Assembly: GCF_022760965.1 (NCBI RefSeq)
Contig: NZ_JAKVIJ010000010.1
Location: forward strand, 104,168-168,167
Length of the DNA stretch: 64,000 nt
Direction of reading: 5' to 3'
Source: Simplicispira sedimenti
Lineage (GTDB): Bacteria; Pseudomonadota; Gammaproteobacteria; Burkholderiales; Burkholderiaceae_C
In this document: positions 7,838 to 17,202 of the stretch, in pieces
Layout: every line of letters starts with the position of its first letter
Position numbering within the stretch: the first letter of the stretch is position 1
Notes under the pieces: generated by a model
Databases searched by the model: none
Seen by the model: only the letters and a program-made list of their open reading frames with translations
Told to the model about the DNA's origin: nothing
Program-made: the position numbers and the translations under genes

Positions 7838-9400
7838 TTGTCCTCCCTCTACCTTGAACACTTCCGCTTGGGTGAGGCGCCGTTTGGCATCACGCCAAAC
7901 GGAAAGTTCTTTTTCGAGGGACAGGCGCGCGGTGCCATCCTGGATGCCTTGCACCACGCGGTGCTCGATGAAGACGGCATCGTCGTGGTGGTGGGGGAGG
8001 TCGGCAGCGGCAAAACCATGCTGTGCCGCATGCTGGCCGAGCGCCTGCCGCGCGATCAGGTCGATCTGGTCTATCTGGCCAACCCCTCGTTCGGTCCGCG
8101 TGAAATCCTGCAATCCCTGATTGCCGATTGGGGTCTGCAGCCCCCTGTCGCGGGTCAGCCCCTGGTGCTGACCATCCAGGAGGCTCTGTTGCAGCGCCAC
8201 GCCCAGGGGCGGCGCGCGGTGGTGCTCATCGACGAGGCGCAGGCCATGCCGCCCGAATCGTTGGAGGAGATCAAGCTCCTGTCCAACCTGGAAACGGCCC
8301 AGCACAAGCTGCTGCAGATCGTGCTCTTCGGCCAGCCCGAGCTGGACACGCTGTTGGCCCTGCCCAAGCTGCGCCAGGTGCGTGACCGGGTGGTGCACCG
8401 CTTTGAGCTGCAACCCCTGAACGGCCCCGATGCGGCGGCCTACATCGAGCACCGCCTGCGCCGGGCGGGCTGGCAGGGCGGGGCGCTGTTCGAGCCGCGC
8501 GCGCTGCGCGAACTGACCGACGCCTCGGGCGGGCGCATCCGCGCCATCCACCTGTTGGCCGACAAGGCCTTGCTGGCGGCCTTTGCCCAGGGTGCGCGCC
8601 AGGTCGAGCGTGCGCATGTGCGCATGGCCGTCGCTGAAGTCCAGGGTGGTGGCGCTGCCGGTCGCAAGGCGCCCGCGGCCGCTGTGCCCTGGCGCCGTGC
8701 CTTGCTCTGGCTGGCCCTGGCGGGTGCAGGCCTGGGGGCCGGGGTGGCCGTGGGTTACGGCCTGGGCCAGCGTGCCCCCGCTGCAGGCGGGGGGAGCGCG
8801 GCGGTTCCGCAAGCGGTGCAGTCGGCGCCTGCGCCCGTGGTGCCGCAGAGTCCAGCCTCCGTGGCGGCGCCCGTGGTCGCGCCGGTGCTTCCTGCCGACG
8901 CCGCACCGGTGGCTCCCGCTGGGGCGGCCTCGGTGGTCGCTGCCCTTGGGTCGCCCACCGTGCCCGCCGTGATCGAACGGCCCGACCCTGCAGCGATTCC
9001 CAAGCCTTTGCAGGACACCTTGGAGCAGCGCTACGCCGATGTGCCGCCCGCGCTGCGCGAGGCCGTGTTGCAAACCCGCGCGGTGTTCGACGACCCGGCG
9101 CAGGATTTCTGGGTCTTGCAGACGGGCTTGTCCGATAGCGCCGCCGGGGCACTGCGCTTGCTGGAGCTGGCGCGACAGGCCGGTGCCGAGGTGTGGGTGC
9201 AGGACCGTGCCTACCCCGGCCACAAGGACAAAACCAAGATGGTGGGCCTGTGGGCCGTGTATGCCGGGCGCTACGCCAGCCGTGCGCAGGCGGTGCAAAA
9301 CCTGCAAAAATGGCCCGACGCCCTGAAGACCCACAAACCCTTGCCGCGCTCCCTGGTGCGCGTGCGCGAGGAAACCTACCCCGAACGGGTGCCGTCATGA
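7838..9400 (+). CDS. mshM: MSHA pilus biogenesis ATPase MshM (ExeA-like) with C-terminal SPOR-like domain
   Basis: A 520-residue inner-membrane protein. The N-terminal ExeA/MshM AAA+ domain starts YLEHFRLGEAPFGITPN, with Walker A GEVGSGKTM near residues 53-61 and Walker B VVLIDEAQAM. A membrane helix follows near residues 287-311, then a Pro/Ala-rich linker, then a final 90-residue region (FWVLQTGLSDSAAGALRL to VYAGRYASRAQAVQNL) with the spacing of a SPOR peptidoglycan-binding domain. It probably helps the secretin cross the cell wall. The start is TTG at 7838: an in-frame stop lies at 7823-7825, no ATG is available, and GAAAAGA upstream is a weak Shine-Dalgarno. First gene of the pilus locus. 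Its stop overlaps the mshL start (ATGA). Confidence 0.82.
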   Translation: MSSLYLEHFRLGEAPFGITPNGKFFFEGQARGAILDALHHAVLDEDGIVVVVGEVGSGKTMLCRMLAERLPRDQVDLVYLANPSFGPREILQSLIADWGLQPPVAGQPLVLTIQEALLQRHAQGRRAVVLIDEAQAMPPESLEEIKLLSNLETAQHKLLQIVLFGQPELDTLLALPKLRQVRDRVVHRFELQPLNGPDAAAYIEHRLRRAGWQGGALFEPRALRELTDASGGRIRAIHLLADKALLAAFAQGARQVERAHVRMAVAEVQGGGAAGRKAPAAAVPWRRALLWLALAGAGLGAGVAVGYGLGQRAPAAGGGSAAVPQAVQSAPAPVVPQSPASVAAPVVAPVLPADAAPVAPAGAASVVAALGSPTVPAVIERPDPAAIPKPLQDTLEQRYADVPPALREAVLQTRAVFDDPAQDFWVLQTGLSDSAAGALRLLELARQAGAEVWVQDRAYPGHKDKTKMVGLWAVYAGRYASRAQAVQNLQKWPDALKTHKPLPRSLVRVREETYPERVPS

Positions 9401-11223
9401 AGTGTGCAAACCCGATTTCTCCCCTGAATTCCACAGGACGTCTGCGACCCTTGGTACTGCTGCTGGCTCTGGGCCTGACGGCCTGCGCCAGCAACGCACC
9501 TGCGCCCGGGGCAGGCCACCTGCGGCCCCAGGCTGCGGCGCAGGGACAGCCCCCCGCGCTGGTGGATGCGCCCCTGCTGCCGCCCCCGCCCAGCACCGCG
9601 CGGGCCAAGGCCGACGTGTTTTCCGTCAGCGTGCACAACGTGGACATCCGCAGCCTGCTGTTCGCCATCGCGCGCGATGCGCGCCTGAATCTGGACGTGC
9701 ACCCTGACCTGGCCGGCACGGTGAGCATGAACGCCATCGACCAGACCCTGCCCGAAATCCTGGACCGCGCCGCCCTGCAAGTGAACATGCGCTACGAGAT
9801 GGAGGGGCGCAACCTGTTCGTCATGCCCGATGCGCCTGTGCTGCGCCACTACCGGGTGGACTACCTCAATGTGGCGCGCGAGGCGCGCAGCGAGATCGGT
9901 GCCAGCACCAGCATTGCGCGCGGTGGCAGCGGGGGCGGTGCGGGCAACAGCTCCAACAGCACACTGACCAACAACTCCCACAACCGCTTCTGGGAAACGC
10001 TGACCCAGAACATCCGCGATCTGCTGCGCGAAACCGACAAGATCATTCCTGAGGGGGGAGAGGCTGCAGCACCGGCAGCGGCACCTGCGCCTGCGCCTGC
10101 GCCCGCAGCTTCGGCGCCTGCCGGGGCTGCGGCGCCGGTGACGCCCGCCCCGGCGCCCGCGCGGTTCCGGGAGTCGGCCTCCGTGATCGCCAACCCGGAA
10201 ACGGGCGTCATCTCCGTGCGCGCCACCTACCGCCAGCACATGCGCGTGCGCGAGTTCATCGATCGCGTCATGAAGAGCGCGGGCCGCCAGGTGATGATCG
10301 AGGCCACCATCGTCGAGGTCAACCTGTCTGACGAGTACCAGCAGGGCATCAACTGGACCGTGGTGCGCAATGGCCTGCCCCTGCTGCAGGTCGGCCCTGC
10401 GGGTTCGGTTCTGCCCTCGGGCGTGCCGGTCAGCGGTGTCATCCCCAGCATGACCAACTTCACGCCCAAGTACACCCGCATCGGCGCCAACAGCACCATG
10501 CAGTTGTTCACGGCGTTGCGCCTGCTCGAATCCTTCGGCAACACCAAGGTGCTCTCCAGCCCCAAGATCAGCGCGCTCAACAATCAGGCGGCCTTGCTCA
10601 AGGTGACCGAGGATCTGGTCTATTTCACGCTGTCGGCCAATTACACGCCGGGCTCGGCCGGTTCGGCGCCCACGTTCACGCTCACATCCACGCCCAACAC
10701 GGTGTCGGTGGGGCTGGTCATGAGCGTCATGCCCCAGGTGGGCGAGGGCGACGAGGTCACCTTGATTCTGCGGCCCACGCTTTCGCGGGTGGTCAGCTAT
10801 GTGGACGACCCGGCCGTGCCCATCTACCTGGCCCAGGCGCGCAACGACGGCATCAATGTGTCGGAAATCAGCAGCCGCATTCCGCAGATCCAGACGCGCG
10901 AGATGGAGTCTGTCATCAAGGTGCGCTCGGGCGATACAGCCGTGCTGGGTGGCCTGATGCGCGACGATGTGTCCGGCACCACGGACCAGACGCCTGGCAT
11001 CGGCAGCGTTCCGGGCCTGGGGGAGTTGTTCAAGTACAAGAAAAAGGCCAGCAGCAAGAGCGAGCTGGTTATCTTCCTGCGGCCCACGGTGGTATCGAGC
11101 GCCAGCCTCACAGGAGATCACCAGCCTTTTGAGCCGCACCTCAGCGAAGCCCTGCGCCCCATGCCCGAGCGCATGAAGCCAGCGCCCGTGGAGCCGGAGC
11201 CCCTGCCCGGAGGCCGCCCATGA
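9397..11223 (+). CDS. mshL: Secretin, MSHA pilus outer-membrane channel MshL
   Basis: A 608-residue outer-membrane lipoprotein of the PilQ/GspD/MshL secretin family. The signal sequence ends in the lipobox LTAC (Cys about residue 29). An N0/STN-like domain follows (VHNVDIRSLLFAIARDARL, about residues 75-150), then Ser/Asn- and Ala/Pro-rich linkers. The secretin domain runs from about residue 255 (ANPETGVISVRATYRQHM) to the end and includes VLSSPKISALNNQAALLKV and VIKVRSGDTAVLGGLM, the membrane-inserting core. The ATG at 9397 overlaps the mshM stop; the reading frame stays open upstream inside mshM. Translationally coupled to both neighbours. Confidence 0.9.
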   Translation: MKCANPISPLNSTGRLRPLVLLLALGLTACASNAPAPGAGHLRPQAAAQGQPPALVDAPLLPPPPSTARAKADVFSVSVHNVDIRSLLFAIARDARLNLDVHPDLAGTVSMNAIDQTLPEILDRAALQVNMRYEMEGRNLFVMPDAPVLRHYRVDYLNVAREARSEIGASTSIARGGSGGGAGNSSNSTLTNNSHNRFWETLTQNIRDLLRETDKIIPEGGEAAAPAAAPAPAPAPAASAPAGAAAPVTPAPAPARFRESASVIANPETGVISVRATYRQHMRVREFIDRVMKSAGRQVMIEATIVEVNLSDEYQQGINWTVVRNGLPLLQVGPAGSVLPSGVPVSGVIPSMTNFTPKYTRIGANSTMQLFTALRLLESFGNTKVLSSPKISALNNQAALLKVTEDLVYFTLSANYTPGSAGSAPTFTLTSTPNTVSVGLVMSVMPQVGEGDEVTLILRPTLSRVVSYVDDPAVPIYLAQARNDGINVSEISSRIPQIQTREMESVIKVRSGDTAVLGGLMRDDVSGTTDQTPGIGSVPGLGELFKYKKKASSKSELVIFLRPTVVSSASLTGDHQPFEPHLSEALRPMPERMKPAPVEPEPLPGGRP

Positions 11224-12785
11224 GCCTCTTGCTCGAAGCCCTGCAGCGCAGCCAGAACAAGCCCCTGGCGCTGGAACCCGTCGATCCTGCTGCTGTGTTG
11301 CCGGTGGCCGCACAGGCGCCCGCCACGGAGCCAGCGGCGCCCGCTACACCTGCAGGGCTGGAGTTGACGCTGGCCCCGGCGCCAGAGCGTGCCGAGGCGG
11401 TGGAGCCCGCCGCTCCCAGCGCCTCCCCCGAGGCTACCGAGGCCACCGCGCAGCCTACCGCGGCCACCAAACCCGCACCTGCGGTGCCTTCTCCCCAGGC
11501 TGCGCCTGAGGCCTTGGCGCGTACGGCTGCAACTGCCACTGTGACCACTGGTGCCGCCTCTGCCTTGGCTGCGGCCCCAGCCAAGGCGCCCATGGCGGCG
11601 CGCGAGGCGGCGCAGGCCATGGTCGGCGCAGCGGCGCCAGCGCAACCCAAGGGCGCGCGGGGGCGTCGCATGGTGTGGGGGCTGCTCGTCGGCATGGCGC
11701 TGGCGGTGCTGTCCTGGCTGGGCTGGCAGTACTGGATGTCGCAGCAGCGCCCTGGGCTGATGCCCACGGGCATGGCTCCATCCCCCGCCCCCGAACCCGC
11801 CAGTGCCCAGGGCGAAGTGGCTGCGCCGATGGAGGCGGCCTCGCTGGCCGAAGCGCCCGAGGCGCCTGGCTCTGCCGCGGCTGACGCAGCCGTGCCTTCC
11901 GTGGCTCAGGTGGATGCCGCCGCGCCGGTGCCTGCAGCCGCCCCGCTGGCGACACCCGCCGCCACACAAGTCCCGGCGCCCTCGGTACCGGCGAAGCCGG
12001 CCACCGCACCACGGGTCGATCGCGCAGATCCGGTGCCCCAGGCCGCCTCTGTACCCCCATCGCCCAACCAGGCGGAGCCTGGTCCGCAGGCTGCCGAGGC
12101 ACCTGCGCCCGAGCCAAGGCGCCGCGCTGCCACCAAGGTGGCCGCTGAGGCGGCAGCCCCGGCAGGCCCTGCCCCCAGCGCCGCTGTGGCGCAACTGGTG
12201 CGCTCGCAGGCCCAGGTGCAGTTGCAGGCGGCCTGGGCCGCCCTGCGCCAGGGGGATGCGGCCAAGGCCCAGACGCTGTACCAGCAGGTGCTGGCCGAGC
12301 GCCCTGACGACCCTGACGCTACCTTGGGCCTGGCTGTGTCCCTGCACCGCCAGCGCCAGCATGAGGCCGCCTGGGCCGCCTACCAGCGCAGCCTGCAGAT
12401 CTGGCCCGACAACGACACTGCACGCACCGGCATGCTGGCCATCCTGTCCGATTCCGACCCCGCCACGGCAGAAAGCCGCCTGCAGGAATGGGTACAGTCC
12501 CGCCCGCGCGACGCGGCTGCGCAGGCCGCGCTGGGCAACCTGCTGGGCCGCCAGGGGCGCTGGCCCGAGGCCCTGGGGCCGCTGACGCTGGCGCAGTCGC
12601 TCGCCCCCGGCCATGCGGCCTATGCCTACAACCTGGCCGTGGCGCTTGACCAGGCGCGGCGCTACGAGGAGGCCTTGCGCATGTACCGCCAGGCGCTGCA
12701 ACAGGGGGCGTCGGGGACATCGGGCGTGCCCGTGCGTGCCGTGGAGCGGCGCATCGACGAATTGCAGGAGCTGTGGACGCAATGA
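11220..12785 (+). CDS. mshN: MshN-like TPR assembly protein
   Basis: A 521-residue bitopic inner-membrane protein. A short cytoplasmic N-terminus (MSLLLEALQRSQNKPLALE, the typical MshN/GspB start) leads into an Ala/Pro-rich stretch. A single membrane helix lies near residues 146-168 (MVWGLLVGMALAVLSWLGW). A second long Ala/Pro-rich periplasmic linker follows, and at least four TPR units fill residues about 320-521 (AQTLYQQVLAERPDDPDATL and similar). It is likely a scaffold between the inner-membrane platform and the secretin. Its start codon overlaps the mshL stop and its stop overlaps the mshE start, so dosage is coupled. Confidence 0.82.
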   Translation: MSLLLEALQRSQNKPLALEPVDPAAVLPVAAQAPATEPAAPATPAGLELTLAPAPERAEAVEPAAPSASPEATEATAQPTAATKPAPAVPSPQAAPEALARTAATATVTTGAASALAAAPAKAPMAAREAAQAMVGAAAPAQPKGARGRRMVWGLLVGMALAVLSWLGWQYWMSQQRPGLMPTGMAPSPAPEPASAQGEVAAPMEAASLAEAPEAPGSAAADAAVPSVAQVDAAAPVPAAAPLATPAATQVPAPSVPAKPATAPRVDRADPVPQAASVPPSPNQAEPGPQAAEAPAPEPRRRAATKVAAEAAAPAGPAPSAAVAQLVRSQAQVQLQAAWAALRQGDAAKAQTLYQQVLAERPDDPDATLGLAVSLHRQRQHEAAWAAYQRSLQIWPDNDTARTGMLAILSDSDPATAESRLQEWVQSRPRDAAAQAALGNLLGRQGRWPEALGPLTLAQSLAPGHAAYAYNLAVALDQARRYEEALRMYRQALQQGASGTSGVPVRAVERRIDELQELWTQ

Positions 12786-14527
12786 GCGATGCACAGACCG
12801 CTGCCGCGCCGAACGCACCGGCCACAGGCCAGCCACCCATGCGCCTGGGCGACAGGCTCCAGCACATGGGGCTGGTGTCGGCCGACCAGATCCAGATCGC
12901 CCTGCTGGAGCAGCGCAAGACCGGTAAGCAGCTCGGTGATGCCCTGATCGCCCTGGGCTTTGTCACCGAAGAGGCCATGCGCGAGGCCCTCGGCCAGACG
13001 CTGGGCCAGCAGACCATCCAGTTGCAGACGGTGCTTGCCGACCCCGAGGCACTGGCGCGCCTGCCCAAGGCCATGGCGCTGCGCTTTCAGGTGTTTCCGG
13101 TGTCGTACCAGCCCGATGTGCAGAAGCTCGTGCTCGCCAGCCCCAAGCCCAATGACATCATTGCGGGCGACCAGATCAGGGCGCACGTGGGGCTGGGGGT
13201 GTCCATCGCGTGGCGCCTGGCCAGTGCGGCCGATGTGCTGGCGGCCATCGACCAGTTCTACGGCTATGAGCTGTCCATCGACGGCATCATCCAGGAGATC
13301 GAGACCGGCCAGCTCGACATGGCCTCGCTCTCGCAAGGGCAGGGCGGCTACAGCCATCCGGTGGTGCGCCTGGTGGACGCGCTGCTGTCCGATGGGGTGC
13401 ACAAGCTCGCATCGGACATCCACTTCGAGCCCGAGGGCCAGTTCCTGCGCATCCGCTACCGCATCGACGGCGTGCTGCGCCAGGTGCGCGTGCTGCATGG
13501 CCGCTACTGGAACGCCATGCTGGTGCGCCTCAAGCTGGTGGCGGGCATGAACATTGCCGAGAGCCGTGCGCCGCAGGACGGGCGGGTGTCGCTGTCCATC
13601 GGCGGGCGCAGCGTGGACTTTCGCGCCGCAGTGCAGCCCACCATCCACGGCGAGAACTTCGTGCTGCGCGTGCTCGATGCCAAGCGCGGCATTGTCGAAT
13701 ACAGAAAGCTGGGACTGACGGAAGACCAGTACTACCTGCTTGACCTGATGCTGGCGCGGCCCGAGGGCATCATTCTGGTGACCGGCCCCACGGGCTCGGG
13801 CAAGACGACCACGCTGTATTCGGTGCTCAGCCACATGAACGACGAGAGCGTCAACATCATGACGCTGGAGGACCCGGTCGAGTACCCCATCACGCGCATC
13901 CGGCAGACCTCCATCTCGGACGGCAGCAAGATCGACTTTTCCGACGGCGTGCGCTCGCTCATGCGCCAGGATCCGGACATCATCCTGGTGGGCGAGGTGC
14001 GCGACAAGGACACCGCCGAAATGGCCTTCCGCGCCGCCATGACCGGCCACCAGGTTTTCTCCACGCTGCACACCAACTCGGCGCTGCGCAGCTTTCAGCG
14101 TATCAAGGACCTGGGCGTTTCTCCCGAGGTGATGGCGGGTAACATCATCGGTATCGTGGCCCAGCGCCTGGTGCGGCGTGTGTGCGTGCACTGCCGCGAG
14201 GAGGTGCAGGTCACCGAGGGCAGCATCGAAGCCCGCCTTATCGGTGCCCACGCCGTCGGGCGCACGGTGTACCGTGCCCACCACGGCGGCTGCGAGGCCT
14301 GCGGCTTTCAGGGGTACAAGGGGCGGCTGGCCATCATGGAGCTGCTGCGCATGGACAGCATGCTGGACGAGCTGATCACCCGCAACGCTACCTTGGGCGA
14401 ACTTACCGCGCACGCCATGGCGCATGGTTTTGCGCCCATGGCCGAAGACGGGCTGCGCCGCGTGCTGGAAGGCATCACCACCGTGGAAGAGGTGGGCCGG
14501 GTGGTCGATCTGACCACGCGCCTGTAA
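12782..14527 (+). CDS. mshE: Pilus assembly ATPase MshE with c-di-GMP-binding MshEN domain
   Basis: A 581-residue GspE/PilB-type secretion ATPase that powers pilus extension. The N-terminal tandem motif RLGDRLQHMGLVSADQIQIA and LGDALIALGFVTEEAM, each ending in ALxxQ or ALGQ, fits the MshEN c-di-GMP-binding consensus. Walker A GPTGSGKTTTL is near residues 334-344, the Asp box is LTLEDPVEYP-like, and Walker B is DPDIILVGEVRD. A zinc tetracysteine is formed by CVHC near residue 467 and CEACGFQGYKGR near 505. I chose the ATG at 12782 (ATGA overlap with mshN) over a GTG three codons upstream. No retraction ATPase (PilT) is present in the window. Confidence 0.92.
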   Translation: MSDAQTAAAPNAPATGQPPMRLGDRLQHMGLVSADQIQIALLEQRKTGKQLGDALIALGFVTEEAMREALGQTLGQQTIQLQTVLADPEALARLPKAMALRFQVFPVSYQPDVQKLVLASPKPNDIIAGDQIRAHVGLGVSIAWRLASAADVLAAIDQFYGYELSIDGIIQEIETGQLDMASLSQGQGGYSHPVVRLVDALLSDGVHKLASDIHFEPEGQFLRIRYRIDGVLRQVRVLHGRYWNAMLVRLKLVAGMNIAESRAPQDGRVSLSIGGRSVDFRAAVQPTIHGENFVLRVLDAKRGIVEYRKLGLTEDQYYLLDLMLARPEGIILVTGPTGSGKTTTLYSVLSHMNDESVNIMTLEDPVEYPITRIRQTSISDGSKIDFSDGVRSLMRQDPDIILVGEVRDKDTAEMAFRAAMTGHQVFSTLHTNSALRSFQRIKDLGVSPEVMAGNIIGIVAQRLVRRVCVHCREEVQVTEGSIEARLIGAHAVGRTVYRAHHGGCEACGFQGYKGRLAIMELLRMDSMLDELITRNATLGELTAHAMAHGFAPMAEDGLRRVLEGITTVEEVGRVVDLTTRL

Positions 14528-14545
14528 CGACGGAGCACAGCGCGC

Positions 14546-15745
14546 ATGCCACGCTACCGCTACCGCGCCATCAACGAGGGCGGCGAAATCGTCAAGGGCG
14601 AACTCACTGCCCTGCACGAGGCCGACCTGCAGGCGCAGCTGCGCGCCTCGGGCCTGTCGCTGATCCGCTTTTCCACGGTGCGCCGCCGTGCGTTGCGCCT
14701 GGCCAGCCTGCCCGCGCGCGAACTCATCAACCTGCTGTTCCACATGCAGATGCTGTTGCGCGCGGGGGTGCCGCTGATTGGTGCCCTGCAGGACCTGCGC
14801 GACGGCGCTGACAGCCTGGAGCTGCGCCAGGTGGCCGCCAGTCTGATGGACCGCATCCAGAACGGCAGCACCCTGGCCGACGCCATGGCCCAGGACCCTG
14901 GCATCTTCACCGACGTGATGGTGCACCTGGTGCGCTCGGGCGAGGTCACGGGCCAACTGGCCGAGGTGATGGGCGAATTGGTGCGATCGCTCAAGTGGCA
15001 GGCGGAGCTGGCGGCGCAGACCAAGAAGCTGCTCATGTACCCGGCGTTCGTCACCGTCACCATCTCGGGTGTGGTGGTGTTCCTCATGGTGTACCTGGTG
15101 CCGCAGCTGGTCAGTTTCATCCGCAACATGGGGCAGGAGATACCGCTGCAGACGCGATTGCTGATCTGGCTGTCCGAGGCTTTTGTGGGCTACTGGTGGC
15201 TCATCCTGCCCACGCCGGTGGCGCTGGTGGTGGGCGTGGCGCTGGTGGCGCGGGCCAATGAGCAACTGCGCTTCAAGCTGCACCAGGCGGTGCTGGCCAT
15301 TCCGGCGGTGGGGCCGGTCATCAAGAAAATCATCCTGGCGCGGCTGATGGACAGCTTTGCGCTCATGTACCGCACCGGCATCCCGGTGATCGAGGCGCTG
15401 GGCTACTGCGAAAAGATCACCAGCAACCTGCCCGTGCAGCGCGCCCTGGCGCGTGCGCGCGAGCGCATTGCCAATGGCACCTCCATCAGTGATGCCTTTG
15501 CCATGGAGAACCTCTTTCCCTCGCTCGTGGTGCGCATGCTGCGCGTGGGCGAAGCCACGGGTGCGCTCGATGAAGCGCTGGCCAACGTGAGCTACTTCTT
15601 CACGCGCGACATCGACGAATCCATCGGCCGCGTGCAGGCGCTCATCGAGCCGGTGCTCACCGTGGTGCTGGGCTTGATCCTGGGCTGGATCATGCTGGCC
15701 GTGCTGGGCCCCATTTACGACACCATTTCCAAGATCCGGGCATGA
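14546..15745 (+). CDS. mshG: Inner-membrane platform protein MshG (GspF/PilC family)
   Basis: A 399-residue polytopic membrane protein. It has two repeated T2SSF domains, about residues 60-185 and 265-390, each with the hallmark pattern (LLRAGVPLIGALQDL and MYRTGIPVIEALGYC; VRSGEVTGQLAEVM and LRVGEATGALDEAL). Three membrane helices lie near residues 165-190, 207-235 and 365-395. It forms the platform that couples MshE to pilin addition. It lies 18 bp after mshE and overlaps the next gene by 4 bp. Confidence 0.92.
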   Translation: MPRYRYRAINEGGEIVKGELTALHEADLQAQLRASGLSLIRFSTVRRRALRLASLPARELINLLFHMQMLLRAGVPLIGALQDLRDGADSLELRQVAASLMDRIQNGSTLADAMAQDPGIFTDVMVHLVRSGEVTGQLAEVMGELVRSLKWQAELAAQTKKLLMYPAFVTVTISGVVVFLMVYLVPQLVSFIRNMGQEIPLQTRLLIWLSEAFVGYWWLILPTPVALVVGVALVARANEQLRFKLHQAVLAIPAVGPVIKKIILARLMDSFALMYRTGIPVIEALGYCEKITSNLPVQRALARARERIANGTSISDAFAMENLFPSLVVRMLRVGEATGALDEALANVSYFFTRDIDESIGRVQALIEPVLTVVLGLILGWIMLAVLGPIYDTISKIRA

Positions 15746-17202
15746 CGCTGCGCTCTTCTTCTCGCACCCAATTGCTGCTGGTCAACCCGGCGCAGGCGCA
15801 GTGGCTCGATGCCCAGGGCCAGGCCCTGCCTGAGCCACCCAGCGCAGCCGTCGGGGTGCGCGTGGTGGCCGACCTGGTCGAAGAAACCCATGTGCGCATC
15901 GAGGTGCCGGGCCTCATGGGCGGCGACCGGCAGAGCTTCATCCAGGTGCAGTACCAGACCCTGCTGCCCGATGTGCCGCTGCACGCAAGCTGGGAGCCCG
16001 CTTCGGCCCAGCCGCTGCTGCCCAAGCCCTTTGGGCTGCATGCGGTGGGGGTGTCGTCCCCGATGCTGATGGGGCAACTCGATGCGCTGGTACAGGCGCG
16101 CCACCCGGTTGAGGGCGTCTGGACGCTGAGCTACCTCATGGCCCACTGGGCAACGCGCCAGGCCCATCTGCCGCGCCAGGGCTGGCTGTTGCTGTGCCTG
16201 TGCCTGCCCTATGGCATGCGCATGGTGCTGCTGCACAACCGGGTGCCCGTGTTCTCGCGCCTGTTGCTGGAAACCGAGCCGGATCTGCAGGCCCGCGAGG
16301 TGGCGCTCACGCTCAAATACCTGGCAGACAACCGCATCATTGAGCGCGACACCAGGCCGCAGGTCTTGTCCATGGACCCGGCACCCGATCTGCGTGCAAG
16401 CCTGCAGAACCAGGGGTTGCCGCTGCTGCCAGCTCTGGCACCGCGCAAGGCTGCCAGCCTGCTGGCCGAGGTGCTGGCGTTGGCGGGCCAGCGAGCGCCG
16501 GGTCAACTGGCGGCAGCCGACCTGCGCCGACACCACCTGGCCCAGCGCGCGCGCCAGGGGCTCAGGGTGGCCACGGTGGTCGCGCTGCTGGTCGGACTGG
16601 CGGGCTTGGCGTGGCAGGGCCAGGCTTTGCTGGGGGGCGCAGAGCAAAGCCGCGCCCGCGTACAGCAGGCAGCCGACATGGAGGCCCAGACACAGACCCT
16701 TCGCGAAGATCTCGCCCGGCGCCAGATCAACGTACCTTTGCTGCGCCTGACCCTGGAAGTGCAGCGCCAGGAACTGGACCAGGGCCTGGATCCCGCGCAG
16801 CCGCTGTGGATGCTGGGGCAGATGCTGCAGGCACACCCCCAGGCCCAGCTGGTGCGCACCGAACAAGCCCTGCGCGCCCAGGCCTGCCCCGGTGCTCAGC
16901 CAGCGGGCGCCGAGACCACGCCCGTGGCACCGGCCAACGCGGCCCTGCAGACGGAATGGCAGTTCGAGATCCGCCCCGACGCTGGCCTGCTGCCGCGCCA
17001 GCGCCAGGCGCTGCTCGAGTCGCTGGGCCAGTCGGTCGGCGCCTGGCCGCAGTGGCAGGTGAAGATCGACCCGGTGCGCCTGGAAAGCGCCACTGCATTG
17101 GCCGGGGGCCAGAACACCACTGCGGATGTTGCCGCTAATACCTGGCGCTGGTGCCTGGGCTTGCGCACTGCCGATGCCGCTGCCGTGGGAGAGCCCTCAT
17201 GA
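15742..17202 (+). CDS. Pilus assembly protein, MshI/PilM-N or GspL-like (low similarity)
   Basis: A 486-residue bitopic protein. Residues 1-270 are a soluble cytoplasmic region reminiscent of the PilM/GspL actin-like part (VPGLMGGDRQSFIQVQYQ near residue 55) but without an obvious intact nucleotide-binding motif. One membrane helix lies near residues 277-298 (VATVVALLVGLAGLAW), followed by a coiled-coil stretch and a periplasmic alpha/beta-like tail with two Cys, resembling PilN. The architecture and position, between the platform gene and a PilO-like gene, suggest one polypeptide doing the job of PilM plus PilN. I do not recognise a specific family; the assignment is by context. Confidence 0.6.
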   Translation: MTLRSSSRTQLLLVNPAQAQWLDAQGQALPEPPSAAVGVRVVADLVEETHVRIEVPGLMGGDRQSFIQVQYQTLLPDVPLHASWEPASAQPLLPKPFGLHAVGVSSPMLMGQLDALVQARHPVEGVWTLSYLMAHWATRQAHLPRQGWLLLCLCLPYGMRMVLLHNRVPVFSRLLLETEPDLQAREVALTLKYLADNRIIERDTRPQVLSMDPAPDLRASLQNQGLPLLPALAPRKAASLLAEVLALAGQRAPGQLAAADLRRHHLAQRARQGLRVATVVALLVGLAGLAWQGQALLGGAEQSRARVQQAADMEAQTQTLREDLARRQINVPLLRLTLEVQRQELDQGLDPAQPLWMLGQMLQAHPQAQLVRTEQALRAQACPGAQPAGAETTPVAPANAALQTEWQFEIRPDAGLLPRQRQALLESLGQSVGAWPQWQVKIDPVRLESATALAGGQNTTADVAANTWRWCLGLRTADAAAVGEPS

